Source: Desulfobacter curvatus DSM 3379 (GTDB taxonomy: Bacteria > Desulfobacterota > Desulfobacteria > Desulfobacterales > Desulfobacteraceae). Taken from it: a stretch of DNA of 49,131 nt. The notes beneath the pieces were generated by a model. It did no database searches and had not been told where the DNA came from. It saw only the letters and a program-made list of their open reading frames with translations. The stretch covers positions 1-49,131 of the forward strand of contig NZ_KB893065.1 in the NCBI RefSeq assembly GCF_000373985.1, given 5' to 3'. Positions 35,166 through 44,952 of the stretch are shown piece by piece. The translations under genes and the position numbers were made by a program. Each line of letters starts with the position of its first letter. Position 1 is the stretch's first letter.

Positions 35166-37787
35166 TTAAGGTGCTGTCAAAGGAATCCGGATAACAAATT
35201 TAGCACCTGCGCCGGGACTTGATTCCACCGCCATTTCGCCTTTATGGTGTTCGGTGATGATAAAATAAGAGACACTTAGACCCAATCCCGTTCCTACCCC
35301 CACAGGCTTGGTGGTGAAAAAGGGATCAAAAATCTGTTTGCGGGTCTTTTCATTCATACCGGGCCCGTTGTCCTCTATCTCCATACAAACCATGTCCCGG
35401 GCCGGGGCGCCAAAGGTCCTGAGAATGAACTCGGGATTGGAAGTTCCGGCCTCCTGCATAGCCATGGCCCCGTTGGCCAGGATATTGAGTATCACCTGTT
35501 GGATTTTCCCGGCCTGGCAGGGAACGGCAGGCAAGTTGCCGTCATATTCCCTGGTGATTTTAATTTGTTTAAAGTCATACGCCTTTTTCAAATTGTAATC
35601 CGTTGCTGCAAGCTCAACGGTTTTGTCCAGGATTTTGTCCAGGTAATGGGTGGATACGGTTGCTTCGTCTTTCCGGGAAAAATTGAGTATATTGTTCACA
35701 ATTTCAGACACCCGCTGCCCTGACTCGATAATGGTTCGGATCATCCGTGGTATGCCCCTGGCTGCCATGAACTGCTCAATGGCCTCAAGACTGGTGTCAG
35801 CTGCTTCTGCCGCTTTTCGGCTGGCGGAGATATCAAGGTCTGCAGTGAGTCGCTGTGCCATTACCTGGGCGGTCTGCACCATACCGGCCAGGGGGTTGTT
35901 GATCTCATGGGCCATGCCCGCGGCCAGCCCTCCCACGGACAACATTTTTTCGCTTTGAATTATTATCTCCTCCATCTGTTTGCGTTCGCTAATGTCCTGG
36001 ACAAAGGCGAGATAGTACTCCTGGTCCTCAAAATACATGATCGCTGTTATGACCTGGATGGGAAAGATATCTCCATTTTTGCGCCGGTGATGCATTTCAA
36101 GGGTTACGCTCCCGGCCTTGCGCAGCTGTTTTACCATGTTTTTCCAGACGTTAACGCTCTGGTCCGGATCAAAATCAAACACAGACATGCGGCAAAGTTC
36201 CTCCCGGGAATAGCCTAAGCTTCTGCAGCCTTGTTCATTCACGTCCAGAACCCTGCCGTTATATCCCATCCGCCAGATGCCGATGGGGGCCTTGTCTAAA
36301 GAGGACTTTGCAAGACGAAGAGAAGTTTCCATGTTTTTACGCTGGGAGATATCCGTTAATACACCATAATGAAAAATGACATCATTGATTTTCCTGGGGG
36401 TGGAATGGCCTTCAAACCAAATTTTTTTTCCGGATGGTTTAGTAAATCGTCCCTCATAATGCCAGGGTTTGAGTAATTCGATCGCTTCCTCCACAGATTG
36501 GACAAAACGGGGTTGATCATTTTCGGGAAGGCAGGCCACAAAATTTTCAATCAAATTCTTATGATTGAAGTCCAGGCCGAAAGTTTCCATGCCCCGTTCC
36601 CGGGCGACAGTGTTAACTGCCCGGGATGTATCTGATTTAGGGTCGGCAATGTGCTGGAACACCACGCCGGGGATATTGACCAGAATATCCTTGATCCGCT
36701 CCTCGCCGGCTTTGAGTTCATCTTCCCGCTGGTTGATCTTTTGTGCCATACGTTCAAGGCGTTGGCTTAGAAGGGAGAATTCTTTTGTTTTGTGTTGCGG
36801 CCATTGAAGATCGTAGGCTCCGTCGGCAACGGATGCAGTTCGTTCGATATAGGATTCAACAACAAAGGAGAATTTGCCGGCCAGAACTTGGCCGATGAAC
36901 AGGGAAAAGGTCAGGGCAAGAAATAGTCCCAGGCCAATTAAGGTAAGGATATTCCACAGTGACTGAAACGCTTTGCCGACCGGCTGGGCGATCAGTATTT
37001 TCCAACCGGTTTCATCCATATCCACCACTGTACCCAACATTTTTCGACCATTGAGTTCAAATGTCTTTGAAACCGGCCGGGGTGTATTTTTCGATCCTGT
37101 TCCGGCAATAAAATCGTCTTTCAAAATTTGCCCCCAAAACTGCCCCAGGGAATCTGCCAATACCTTTCCCCGCTCGTCGACCACTAATGTCAGCAATTCA
37201 GACTTCACGGGCAGATGGCCAATAAATGCAGACAGGTTATCCAAGGCCATTTCCCCGATAATAACGCCATTTGCCAATGGAAACGTTGCCGCTACCGCCG
37301 GCCGGCTATTGAGCGTGGATAGAAATATTTGTGACCATGCCGGTTTTTCAGAGCCTTTCTGGGAAAGGATAAACCTGCGGCCGGGAAAATCCAGTCCAAT
37401 GAAATCGGAACGTTTGAGCCGATGGAACTTGCCCAGGCCGGCCGCTTGAATCAAACCGTTTTTATTGTCAACCACAAACAGGGCTTCGAAAAATTCCCCG
37501 TTACCGCAATGGGCATCCAGTAAATCAGCCAGGTCCATGTTATTTTTGAATTGCCGGTTGCTTAGGTATTCGGCCAGGGCGAGAATTTGGCGTTCTCCGC
37601 CAGCCAGGTGGGAGGATATCTGGCCGGCAATGGAGCGGGCCATGGCCTGGTGCTGGAGACCTGTGCGGGCTTTAATGGTCGGCAACATGAAACCGTAGGT
37701 CAGACAGGCAATGGTGACCACCGGCAAAACTGCGACTACAGCAAAATGCCGGGACAGATAATTTTTTAAAGAAATGTTAGATCCCAT
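35166..37787 (-). CDS. Cache-PAS-PAS sensor histidine kinase
   Basis: An 873-residue membrane kinase. Transmembrane segments near 9-30 and 280-302 flank a double-Cache-like periplasmic domain; then a HAMP-like linker, a PAS domain (about 365-480), a second PAS with the DKAPIGIWRMGYNG start and PAC-type FEDQEYYLAFVQD, the phospho-acceptor His in AAGMAHEINNP, and an ATPase domain with DNGPGMN, FDPFFTTKPVG and GTGLGLS. The helical region after the His box carries a 50-residue insertion shared with the kinase at 41760. The ATG at 37787 lies 5 bases after the binding-protein stop; a TTG at 37808 is also in frame. Confidence 0.9.
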   Translation of the reverse strand: MGSNISLKNYLSRHFAVVAVLPVVTIACLTYGFMLPTIKARTGLQHQAMARSIAGQISSHLAGGERQILALAEYLSNRQFKNNMDLADLLDAHCGNGEFFEALFVVDNKNGLIQAAGLGKFHRLKRSDFIGLDFPGRRFILSQKGSEKPAWSQIFLSTLNSRPAVAATFPLANGVIIGEMALDNLSAFIGHLPVKSELLTLVVDERGKVLADSLGQFWGQILKDDFIAGTGSKNTPRPVSKTFELNGRKMLGTVVDMDETGWKILIAQPVGKAFQSLWNILTLIGLGLFLALTFSLFIGQVLAGKFSFVVESYIERTASVADGAYDLQWPQHKTKEFSLLSQRLERMAQKINQREDELKAGEERIKDILVNIPGVVFQHIADPKSDTSRAVNTVARERGMETFGLDFNHKNLIENFVACLPENDQPRFVQSVEEAIELLKPWHYEGRFTKPSGKKIWFEGHSTPRKINDVIFHYGVLTDISQRKNMETSLRLAKSSLDKAPIGIWRMGYNGRVLDVNEQGCRSLGYSREELCRMSVFDFDPDQSVNVWKNMVKQLRKAGSVTLEMHHRRKNGDIFPIQVITAIMYFEDQEYYLAFVQDISERKQMEEIIIQSEKMLSVGGLAAGMAHEINNPLAGMVQTAQVMAQRLTADLDISASRKAAEAADTSLEAIEQFMAARGIPRMIRTIIESGQRVSEIVNNILNFSRKDEATVSTHYLDKILDKTVELAATDYNLKKAYDFKQIKITREYDGNLPAVPCQAGKIQQVILNILANGAMAMQEAGTSNPEFILRTFGAPARDMVCMEIEDNGPGMNEKTRKQIFDPFFTTKPVGVGTGLGLSVSYFIITEHHKGEMAVESSPGAGAKFVIRIPLTAP

Positions 37788-37791
37788 GGCT

Positions 37792-38940
37792 TCATTCCAA
37801 CGGCTCAAATTGATGGTTGCGGATTGTGTACATAAAGACTCCGCCGTTCATATCCCCGTATGCATCAAATTTGATTTTTCTTTGAAGCCCGTTGAATTCG
37901 CCCAAAGAAAGTATGGCATCTTTTAAACTTTGCCCGGATTTACGGGTCTCTAATGCAGCCAGAACCACCTGGGCCGCATTATAGCCATTCAAGCTGCCGA
38001 TTCCGGGCTCAAGCCGGTAACGGGTATAAAAAATCTTTTGAAATTGTTTATACCGGGGATGAGAGCTGTTCCAGTCTACGGAAATGGGCAGGGTTGAACC
38101 TTCAACAGCCCAGCTGCCCAGCTCAATAAACCTGTGGGATGCACTCCAGCTTGACAAGGTGATTTTGACTGATAGACTGATTTTACGAATTTGCTGACAT
38201 AGCATGGCCGAATCCATGGCATTGGCGACGATCAAGACACCATCCGGTTTGTTTTTTAGCAACGCATCTGCGATTTGAAAAAAAGAACGTCCGTCTTCGG
38301 ATGTAAAGCTTATAACAGAAAGAATTTCCCCTCCGCCGGCCTGGAATGTTTTTCTAAAATTTTTTATGAAGGACTTACAAAATGAAGGATTCCCCCTGTG
38401 AAAGGCAACAGTAATGCGCTGCATATTTCCTGACTGGATCTGGTAATCGGCGTTTACCCGTGCCTGGACATCGGCAGTGGGGCAGACGCGGAAAAAATAG
38501 TCGTCCTGACCGGAAAGCCGTGTCGTGGTCGCCGTAGGGGAGACAGTGACTATCTGAGATTGGTTCAGGTAAGGTACAATGGCCATGGCAATGGTGCTGG
38601 ACATGGGACCGATCATGGCATCAACCCCCAGTTCAATTAATTCCTGTACATCTCTTACCGCCGCATCAACATCATGCTGGTTGTCTCTGATCACCAGTTC
38701 CACACGGCGCCCGTGGATGCCGCCCTTTTCATTGCATTGGTCCACAGCTAGTTGTAGCGCATAACGCGCCGATATCCCCATCTCTGCCATGTGTCCGAAC
38801 GTGCCGGTGATAAAGCCGATGCGAACCGGTTCTCCCGGACCGCAGCCCTGCAGGGAAACGGCAAAAAACAGTGAAAGGATAATTTGTTTCAGCGCCTGGC
38901 CTTTTGCGAATATGATATTGGACGGGGTTGTTCTTTTCAT
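37792..38940 (-). CDS. Periplasmic branched-chain-amino-acid-type binding lipoprotein
   Basis: A 382-residue type I periplasmic binding protein (Peripla_BP_6, LivJ-like). Lipobox VSLQGC, then RIGFITGTFGHMAEMG, DAMIGPMSSTIAMA and SPTATTTRLSG, which form the ligand-binding cleft. No ABC permease or ATPase genes are adjacent; instead the gene sits 4 bases before a sensor kinase. It therefore may present a ligand to a sensor rather than feed a transporter. The ATG at 38940 has AAGGA upstream. A decayed second copy of its end lies at 39017. Confidence 0.88.
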   Translation of the reverse strand: MKRTTPSNIIFAKGQALKQIILSLFFAVSLQGCGPGEPVRIGFITGTFGHMAEMGISARYALQLAVDQCNEKGGIHGRRVELVIRDNQHDVDAAVRDVQELIELGVDAMIGPMSSTIAMAIVPYLNQSQIVTVSPTATTTRLSGQDDYFFRVCPTADVQARVNADYQIQSGNMQRITVAFHRGNPSFCKSFIKNFRKTFQAGGGEILSVISFTSEDGRSFFQIADALLKNKPDGVLIVANAMDSAMLCQQIRKISLSVKITLSSWSASHRFIELGSWAVEGSTLPISVDWNSSHPRYKQFQKIFYTRYRLEPGIGSLNGYNAAQVVLAALETRKSGQSLKDAILSLGEFNGLQRKIKFDAYGDMNGGVFMYTIRNHQFEPLE

Positions 38941-39016
38941 AAAATATCCTTGGTTTTTTGCGGACCGCCGGCAAGACCATTTTGGGTGTTTCATATAAAA
39001 AGCGCTTGACCCGGTT

Positions 39017-39160
39017 TTAAGGAGATATGAGATGCCACCATGGAGTCACTCCGGTTCGGCAAGTTTTTCGGTTACGGATGCTGCGCATAAAGACTGCTCT
39101 TTTCACATCCCCGCACAGGTCAAAAATGATTTTACCCTGGCGCCTGTCGAATTCGTCATA
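39017..39160 (-). pseudogene. Decayed C-terminal copy of the binding-lipoprotein gene
   Basis: Read on the minus strand, this stretch gives EFDRRQGKIIFDLCGDV and then AVFMRSIRNR, which aligns with EFNGLQRKIKFDAYGDM and GVFMYTIRNH at the end of the neighbouring lipoprotein. Upstream of it the frame is lost. It shows that two tandem binding-protein genes once stood here. The rest of the gap 38941-39246 shows nothing else. Confidence 0.7.
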
Positions 39161-39246
39161 AAAAAGCCCGATCATGCTACCGGGTTGGATTCAGCAGTCA
39201 TTTCCCCTTTATGACCAGAATCCGTGGGCGAATATTTTTATGCACG

Positions 39247-39636
39247 TTATTTCATCGGAGGTTCTAACATGCTTTTGATTGTTATTTCCAGTTTATCAAT
39301 ATTTGTTACCGGCTTTCCAAAAACTTGATCTGCAACATTGGGGCATTGACGAATATCTTCCGATGTTTCATATTCAGGTGAGCCTGTACAGATGATGAAA
39401 ACCATAGCGGGGTATTTTTTTGATGCGTTTCTGATAAATGTTTCTCCATCCATCCCGGTCATACGAATATCTACGATGGCCGCAGAACAGGCCTGGTTTT
39501 TGAGCAGTTCCAGCGCGGATTCACCACTTTCCGCATCAAAGACCAGCCAATCCCGGTCTTCAAAATAGTCAATAAAACTCTGTCTGATATAGATTTCATC
39601 ATCAACGATCAATATGCTTTCTTTAATTTGTTCCAT
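39247..39636 (-). CDS. Single-domain response regulator (receiver)
   Basis: A 129-residue CheY-like receiver with no output domain. SILIVDDEIYIRQS holds the acidic pair, AIVDIRMTGMDG the phosphorylated Asp (about residue 53), ICTGSPE the conserved Thr, and the FGKPV segment the conserved Lys. It overlaps the end of the hybrid kinase gene by 14 bases, so it is translated with it and probably accepts phosphate from it. Confidence 0.9.
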   Translation of the reverse strand: MEQIKESILIVDDEIYIRQSFIDYFEDRDWLVFDAESGESALELLKNQACSAAIVDIRMTGMDGETFIRNASKKYPAMVFIICTGSPEYETSEDIRQCPNVADQVFGKPVTNIDKLEITIKSMLEPPMK

Positions 39637-41746
39637 GGTTCTCCCCAAGTTTGCCTAATTCGTCGCGAATGGCCAATGTTAAGGTTTGTATGGGAACAGG
39701 TTTGTGCAAATACCGGCGAATACCCATTTTAGCGGCGTCCTTTTCAGTAAACGTTTCATGAAATCCCGTGCAAAGAATTATTGGGGTATCCTTTGCCAGA
39801 GATAAAATTTTTTCCGACAATAACCTGCCGTCCATATTGGGCATGCTCATATCGGTAATCACCAGGTCAAAGGCATCCGGTTTTTCCTCAAAGGCCTTGA
39901 ATGCGGATATGCCATCAGTAAAACCGGATACGGTATATCCCATATTGGCAAGCATTTGCTGGGTGCAATCCAGAATACTGTGTTCATCATCAACAAGTAG
40001 AATACGTTCCGTCCCTTCCGAATTTTTTATACTGTATTCCGGTTTTGTACATTTATCCAGTGGGTTATTGAATACCGGGAAAAAAATGTCGACAACCGTG
40101 CCCTTACCGATCCGACTGTAAACTTTTATCATGCCGTTATGTTTTTTTACAATGCTGCTGACAACAGCCAAGCCCAGACCTGTTCCCTGGGAGACTTCTT
40201 TGGTTGTGAAATAGGGATCAAAAATTCGGCCCATAATTTTTTTATCAATACCGCATCCTGTATCCTTTATCTGCAGTGCAATATACTCACCGAAAGGGCA
40301 CCCCTCTTCCAGCTCTTCCCTGGAGAGTTCAGCATTTCTTAAATATATGGACAGGGTTCCCCCGGTCTCCCTCATGGCGTGATATGCATTGGTGCATAAA
40401 TTCATCACTACCTGATGAATCTGGGTTGCGTCAGCCACAACCCTGCCTTTGGCGTCAATTTTTTCTATAATTTGGATGGTGGAAGGGATGGACGATCGAA
40501 GGAATTTCACAGCTTCTTTAACGATCAGATAAATTTTTAAAGGTTGCATTTCAGATTCGGCCTGCCTGCTGAAGGTCAGGATCTGGGAGACAATTTCACT
40601 GGCACGCCTTGCTCCGTTCATCACCTGGCCTATATTTTTTTGGGCCTTTTGATTGTTACCAATGTCCATTTTGGCTAATTCTGCATAACCGATGATACCG
40701 GAAAGGATATTATTAAAATCATGGGCAATCCCTCCGGCCAGTGTGCCGATTGCTTCCATTTTCTGGGCTTGTTGAAGCTGAATTTCCTTTCTTTTGGACT
40801 CTTGAAATGCCTTGATGGCCCGTATGGTCTCGCAACAATAGGACGAAAGGATGGCGCCAATCTCTTTATCCTGGGCAACAAAGGGGGGGCTTTGTTTATT
40901 GTGAAGCGTGATGACACCAATGGGATTGCCGGAATCTTCTCTTATGGGGAACGCAAGAAATGAACCATTTGAATACCCGGGCCATCCACTGGGCAGATAA
41001 ATATTTTCTTCCTTAATATTGTCGACAAGAAGTGCCTGACCCTTCTCCAAAATTGTTTTGAATACAGAGTCATCAGGTAACGGAAAAGGGATGAATTCAG
41101 GCGTATGCCCGGGAATAATTGAATGCACAAGCCGCAGCCCATCCTCTCCAAGCAAATATAAACTGCCGCCGCCGGCCGCCATATGGGCTGCAAATTCTTC
41201 AAGCACCTTTTTGCCGAAATGTTCCATTTCAACGCAACCATGCAATCGTTGTGTGGTTTCAACAATTTTATGCAACCGCGCATTGATGTTGAATAAATGT
41301 GTGTTGGCATTTTTAAGCTCACAGGTTCTTTCCTTTACCATACTTTCCAGATTTTCCTGGTACGCTTTATTTTCCTGAATTAATCTATTCTTTTCCAGAG
41401 CCCGATTTATTGAATGATCTAATACGGTAAAATTTTTAATGGGCTTTTCCAAATAATCCCATGCACCGTGGCGTAATGCCTTTACCACACCCCCAATATG
41501 ATTTGCGCCTGAAATAACGATCACGGGCAGATCCGGGATTATCTTTTTTCCGTGCCGCAAAACGTCAATACCATCCATTCCCGGCATCCTCAAATCCAGC
41601 AGTACAAGATCAGGTTTCTCAGAAGAGATAAATGCAAGGCCCTGCCTGCCGTTTTCTGCTGTTATAACATCATAATCATTATCTTCCAGATAAGCGGCAA
41701 GGCTTTGTCGGATATTTTTTTCATCATCAATGACTAGTACTTTCAA
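39623..41746 (-). CDS. Hybrid kinase: REC-GAF-HisKA-HATPase-REC
   Basis: A 707-residue soluble signalling protein. N-terminal receiver with Asp in LVLLDLRMPGMDG (about 43-55), a coiled coil, a GAF domain (about 165-310), phospho-acceptor His in AGGIAHDFNNIL, an ATPase domain with DTGCGID, FDPYFTTKEVSQ and GTGLGLAVV, and a second receiver (about 585-700) with LVITDMSMPNMDG. A receiver at both ends suggests phosphorelay control by the neighbouring membrane kinases. The likely start is a TTG at 41746, with AGAAGGGG just upstream and 13 bases after the preceding stop; the frame opens at 41770. Confidence 0.9.
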   Translation of the reverse strand: MKVLVIDDEKNIRQSLAAYLEDNDYDVITAENGRQGLAFISSEKPDLVLLDLRMPGMDGIDVLRHGKKIIPDLPVIVISGANHIGGVVKALRHGAWDYLEKPIKNFTVLDHSINRALEKNRLIQENKAYQENLESMVKERTCELKNANTHLFNINARLHKIVETTQRLHGCVEMEHFGKKVLEEFAAHMAAGGGSLYLLGEDGLRLVHSIIPGHTPEFIPFPLPDDSVFKTILEKGQALLVDNIKEENIYLPSGWPGYSNGSFLAFPIREDSGNPIGVITLHNKQSPPFVAQDKEIGAILSSYCCETIRAIKAFQESKRKEIQLQQAQKMEAIGTLAGGIAHDFNNILSGIIGYAELAKMDIGNNQKAQKNIGQVMNGARRASEIVSQILTFSRQAESEMQPLKIYLIVKEAVKFLRSSIPSTIQIIEKIDAKGRVVADATQIHQVVMNLCTNAYHAMRETGGTLSIYLRNAELSREELEEGCPFGEYIALQIKDTGCGIDKKIMGRIFDPYFTTKEVSQGTGLGLAVVSSIVKKHNGMIKVYSRIGKGTVVDIFFPVFNNPLDKCTKPEYSIKNSEGTERILLVDDEHSILDCTQQMLANMGYTVSGFTDGISAFKAFEEKPDAFDLVITDMSMPNMDGRLLSEKILSLAKDTPIILCTGFHETFTEKDAAKMGIRRYLHKPVPIQTLTLAIRDELGKLGENHGTN

Positions 41747-41759
41747 CGGCAGCCCCCTT

Positions 41760-44411
41760 CTATTGCTCAATCTGTTCCAATGGCAATCGTATAATGAACC
41801 TTGATCCTTTCCCTAACGAGGAAGCCACATCCATGGTCCCGCCATGATTCTGCGTAATGATGAAATACGAAACGGATAACCCAAGTCCGGTTCCGCTACC
41901 TATGGGTTTTGTGGTGAAAAACGGTTCAAAAATTTTTGACTGGGTATCTTTGTCCATACCAGGACCGTTATCCTCGATTTCTATGCGTAGCATCTTTTCT
42001 TCTTTAGCAATGCGTAAGATAAAGCAGGGTGTGTAACCGCTGCCCATGCCCTGGGACTGCATTGCCTGGGAACCATTGCGCAGGATATTCAACAGGACCT
42101 GCTGAATTTTTACCCCCTCACAGTCGATCATGGGCAGGTTATTTTCATACTCTTTTATAATTTTAATGGTTTTGAAATCGTACTGTTTTTTCATGTCATA
42201 GTCCGTACCGGCAAGTTCAAGCGTTCTGTCCATAAGCTGAGCCGGATGATGACTTGAAAAATCCGCATTTGATTTCCTGGAAAAACTAAGCATATTATTT
42301 ACGATTTCGGCCACGCGTAGACCGGATTCATTGATGGCGTCCAACATCCTTAAAATACCCCTCTTTTGCATAAAGGACCTGATCTGATCGACAGATATGC
42401 CGGTTTCATCGGCGATTTTAAGATTTGCCTGCATCTCCAGATTTCCCAGTCTTGATTTCATCACATTCGCCGTTTGTATGATGCCGGCCAAGGGATTGTT
42501 GATTTCATGGGCCATGCCGGCTGCCAGCCCGCCAACAGACAACATTTTTTCACTTTGGACCATCATCTCTTCAAGCCGTACCTGATCAGTCACGTCATCG
42601 ATTCGGATGACCGCACCGTCTACAACGCCATTGGCGGCAACCAGGGGGTAGATGGTAAGGTCTTCAAAACGGCCTTCCCGCCCGGTGTTAGATGATACTT
42701 TTGGCGTACTTATCACCCGGCGCTCCCTGATAGCGGTCATGATGCGATTCATTTCGCCGGCCAATTCGGGGAACACTTTGCCCAGCGGCCTGGCATATGC
42801 ATCTTCAAACGCCACCCCGGTTATCTGCTCTGTCCGGTTGTTCCACTGGGTAATTTTCCCGTCCCGGTCCACGGCCACAAGTATGGACGGCATTGAATTG
42901 ATAATATTGATTAAAAAATTCCGCAGCCTGGTCAGCTCTTTTTCATCTTCCTTCTGACGGGTAACATCCTGTACAAAGGCCACAGAGAACTCCTGGTCTT
43001 CAAAGGTCATCATGCGGCTGGTTACTTGGATGGGGAATATCCGGCCGTCCTTTCGCTGATGCTGGCTTTCATGGAAAGTGGTCCCGGTTTCACGTAACAT
43101 ATCAAGGGCTTCTTTTAAACTGTCGGTTTTTGCATGGGGATCAAAATCATATACTGTCATGTGGCACAGCTCATCCCGGGAATACCCAAGGCTTTGGCAA
43201 CCCTGTTCATTCACATCAATAATTTCGCCATTATTCCCTGTCCGCCAGATGCCGATGGGTGCTTTGTCAATGATAAACTGGGACAGCCGCATTGAGGCCT
43301 CCATCTCCACCTGCCGTGACATTTCCACAACTTTTGTTTTAATTTTTGCCGCCATGGCATTAAAGGCCCAGGCAAGTTTGCCTATCTCATCATCGGCGCG
43401 GATAGGGACGATGACATCAAAGTTACCGTCTTCAATACCTTTCATTGCATTTATGAGGTGGTTAATGGGCGCTAAAATAACCGTATTCAGGCCGGAAATA
43501 CCTAAAGCAATGACCAACAAAGGAACAATAAAAAGAAATAAAATCGTGGCTATCAGGTTGAATCGGCTCGCATCTTTAAGGTTTTTATTGGCAGAAGAAC
43601 GCTGTAACGTGACTGTTGCAACACCGGTCTCAACTTCGATTTCCCGCGCTGTCAGGTCAAAATTAGATTTTGCCTCTAATATTTGTTGGTCAATATGACA
43701 AAGCGTCTTGTTCGATTCAACTATCAACCGCTCAAGGGAAGTTAGTTGGATAAACAATTCTGAAAACAGCCCGGAAATGCTGCCGTCCGAATCAATCCAT
43801 TGAATCTGTGATGAAATAAACTGCTGATTTTTTTTAACTATGCTTTTGGCATCGTTTGAAAATTGTTTGGATATAAGCGCATTGAGGGCAACTACTGTGA
43901 GTTGATTAATGCTTTTTAATACATACGGTGCCAATGTGCTCTTTTCAGAAACCTTATCGCCGGGAACATAATCCGACTGGAGAACGGCCAACATGGTTGT
44001 CATTTTTTTATCCAGTTGGTGATAAAGCCGGTTTATTTTATCTCTTATTTGCCTGAAAGCCTGATCCGTATCTGCCGACGCCTGTTCTTTGAGGGAGATC
44101 AGGTCAACCAGCCGCAATCCTGATTCCGCCAGAATCTTATGCTTGGAAAGATACCGGTCGGCAGGTAACCGGAACTGCTCTTTTGCCGGCGGCGGAACAT
44201 GTTCCTGGGCAACGATATTCTCTATCAGGCCGATTATATGATTCTTCCATTTTATAGACGATTGAATATCGATCAAATTCCGATTAACTTTGTCCCGGGC
44301 GTCCAAATTAAAGGAGACCTCGCGGTGGAGCCGGACACTCATCAACGCAAGCGTAGCAAAAATTAAAAAAAAGAGTGTACCTGAGATCAAAATTTTATTT
44401 TTAATGGTCAC
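41760..44411 (-). CDS. HAMP-PAS-PAS sensor histidine kinase
   Basis: An 883-residue membrane kinase. Transmembrane segments near 7-27 and 283-308 enclose a helical periplasmic domain of about 250 residues; then HAMP (APINHLINAMKGIEDGNF), PAS (DKAPIGIWRTGNNG, FEDQEFSVAFVQD), a second PAS, His box AAGMAHEINNP, and ATPase motifs DNGPGMD, FEPFFTTKPIG and GTGLGLS. From the first PAS on it is a close paralogue of the kinase at 35166. The start codon is GTG at 44411, with AAGGA 8 bases upstream. First gene of the four-gene signalling run. Confidence 0.9.
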   Translation of the reverse strand: MTIKNKILISGTLFFLIFATLALMSVRLHREVSFNLDARDKVNRNLIDIQSSIKWKNHIIGLIENIVAQEHVPPPAKEQFRLPADRYLSKHKILAESGLRLVDLISLKEQASADTDQAFRQIRDKINRLYHQLDKKMTTMLAVLQSDYVPGDKVSEKSTLAPYVLKSINQLTVVALNALISKQFSNDAKSIVKKNQQFISSQIQWIDSDGSISGLFSELFIQLTSLERLIVESNKTLCHIDQQILEAKSNFDLTAREIEVETGVATVTLQRSSANKNLKDASRFNLIATILFLFIVPLLVIALGISGLNTVILAPINHLINAMKGIEDGNFDVIVPIRADDEIGKLAWAFNAMAAKIKTKVVEMSRQVEMEASMRLSQFIIDKAPIGIWRTGNNGEIIDVNEQGCQSLGYSRDELCHMTVYDFDPHAKTDSLKEALDMLRETGTTFHESQHQRKDGRIFPIQVTSRMMTFEDQEFSVAFVQDVTRQKEDEKELTRLRNFLINIINSMPSILVAVDRDGKITQWNNRTEQITGVAFEDAYARPLGKVFPELAGEMNRIMTAIRERRVISTPKVSSNTGREGRFEDLTIYPLVAANGVVDGAVIRIDDVTDQVRLEEMMVQSEKMLSVGGLAAGMAHEINNPLAGIIQTANVMKSRLGNLEMQANLKIADETGISVDQIRSFMQKRGILRMLDAINESGLRVAEIVNNMLSFSRKSNADFSSHHPAQLMDRTLELAGTDYDMKKQYDFKTIKIIKEYENNLPMIDCEGVKIQQVLLNILRNGSQAMQSQGMGSGYTPCFILRIAKEEKMLRIEIEDNGPGMDKDTQSKIFEPFFTTKPIGSGTGLGLSVSYFIITQNHGGTMDVASSLGKGSRFIIRLPLEQIEQ

Positions 44412-44488
44412 ACGATAGATCCTTTTTTATTGTTTCTTCCAGAATCCACATCCCACCCAGGCTTTCCGCTCATCTTTCAGAACAATTC

Positions 44489-44551
44489 CTTTCATGTTTT
44501 GTTGTGGATTGAGCCTGGGTGTAGATAGACCAGGTCGGCCCATGGCTGTTA
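44489..44551 (+). repeat. Dispersed repeat B, copy 3
   Basis: Third copy of the 64-base repeat, upstream of the signalling run, same orientation as the copies at 18537 and 30385. It ends in GGCTGTTA where the others have GGCCGTTA. The stretch 44412-44640 holds no gene. Confidence 0.78.
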
Positions 44552-44640
44552 GCCCAAAAATTCATAAGTCGCCTTTTTCCCGCTTGTACATAAATAAAAT
44601 ATGCTTTGGAGTATCGGGTCGTTTAACGTTAGATTAAAAG

Positions 44641-44952
44641 ATGAAATTGATTTTATCAAGAAGTAAAAATGTTGTAAAGCCTTGGGATGCGGGGTTGTGG
44701 GCCGGTTTAGATGAAATTCGCCATTTTATGGTATATCCCCGTTTAAAAAAGGGACGCGAAACGACGAACCAGGCGGTTGAAAAAGCCGGCCGGATTTCTG
44801 CCTGGACCGCAGGCATTACCCAGGATATTATCCATGTCAACCTGGCCGCCGAGGCTACCGGTCACCACAGCAACACAATACTGGAAGAAGTGAAAGACCT
44901 GTTTACGGTTACTGAAAAACTGACTGCGGCTGTTAATCAGTTTAAGATTTGA
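44641..44952 (+). CDS. Small protein resembling the C-terminal tip of a chemoreceptor
   Basis: A 103-residue frame whose second half (ITQDIIHVNLAAEATGHHSN and the helix ending LTAAVNQFKI) has the heptad pattern of the C-terminal arm of methyl-accepting chemotaxis proteins. The signalling hairpin, HAMP and sensor parts are missing, and no good ribosome binding site precedes the ATG. Most likely a fragment of a lost receptor. Its end overlaps the convergent bioN gene by 16 bases. Confidence 0.5.
   Translation: MKLILSRSKNVVKPWDAGLWAGLDEIRHFMVYPRLKKGRETTNQAVEKAGRISAWTAGITQDIIHVNLAAEATGHHSNTILEEVKDLFTVTEKLTAAVNQFKI

Noticed and set aside
39032..39214. Plus-strand frame of 60 residues
   Set aside because: It is antisense to the decayed binding-lipoprotein copy, which explains the coding signal on the other strand.
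18537..44551. Repeat B copies as integron attC sites
   Set aside because: They end in GTTA and contain GTTATGC-like pieces as attC sites do, but no complementary 5' half (RYYYAAC with matching arm) lies upstream, and no integrase or cassette pattern is present.
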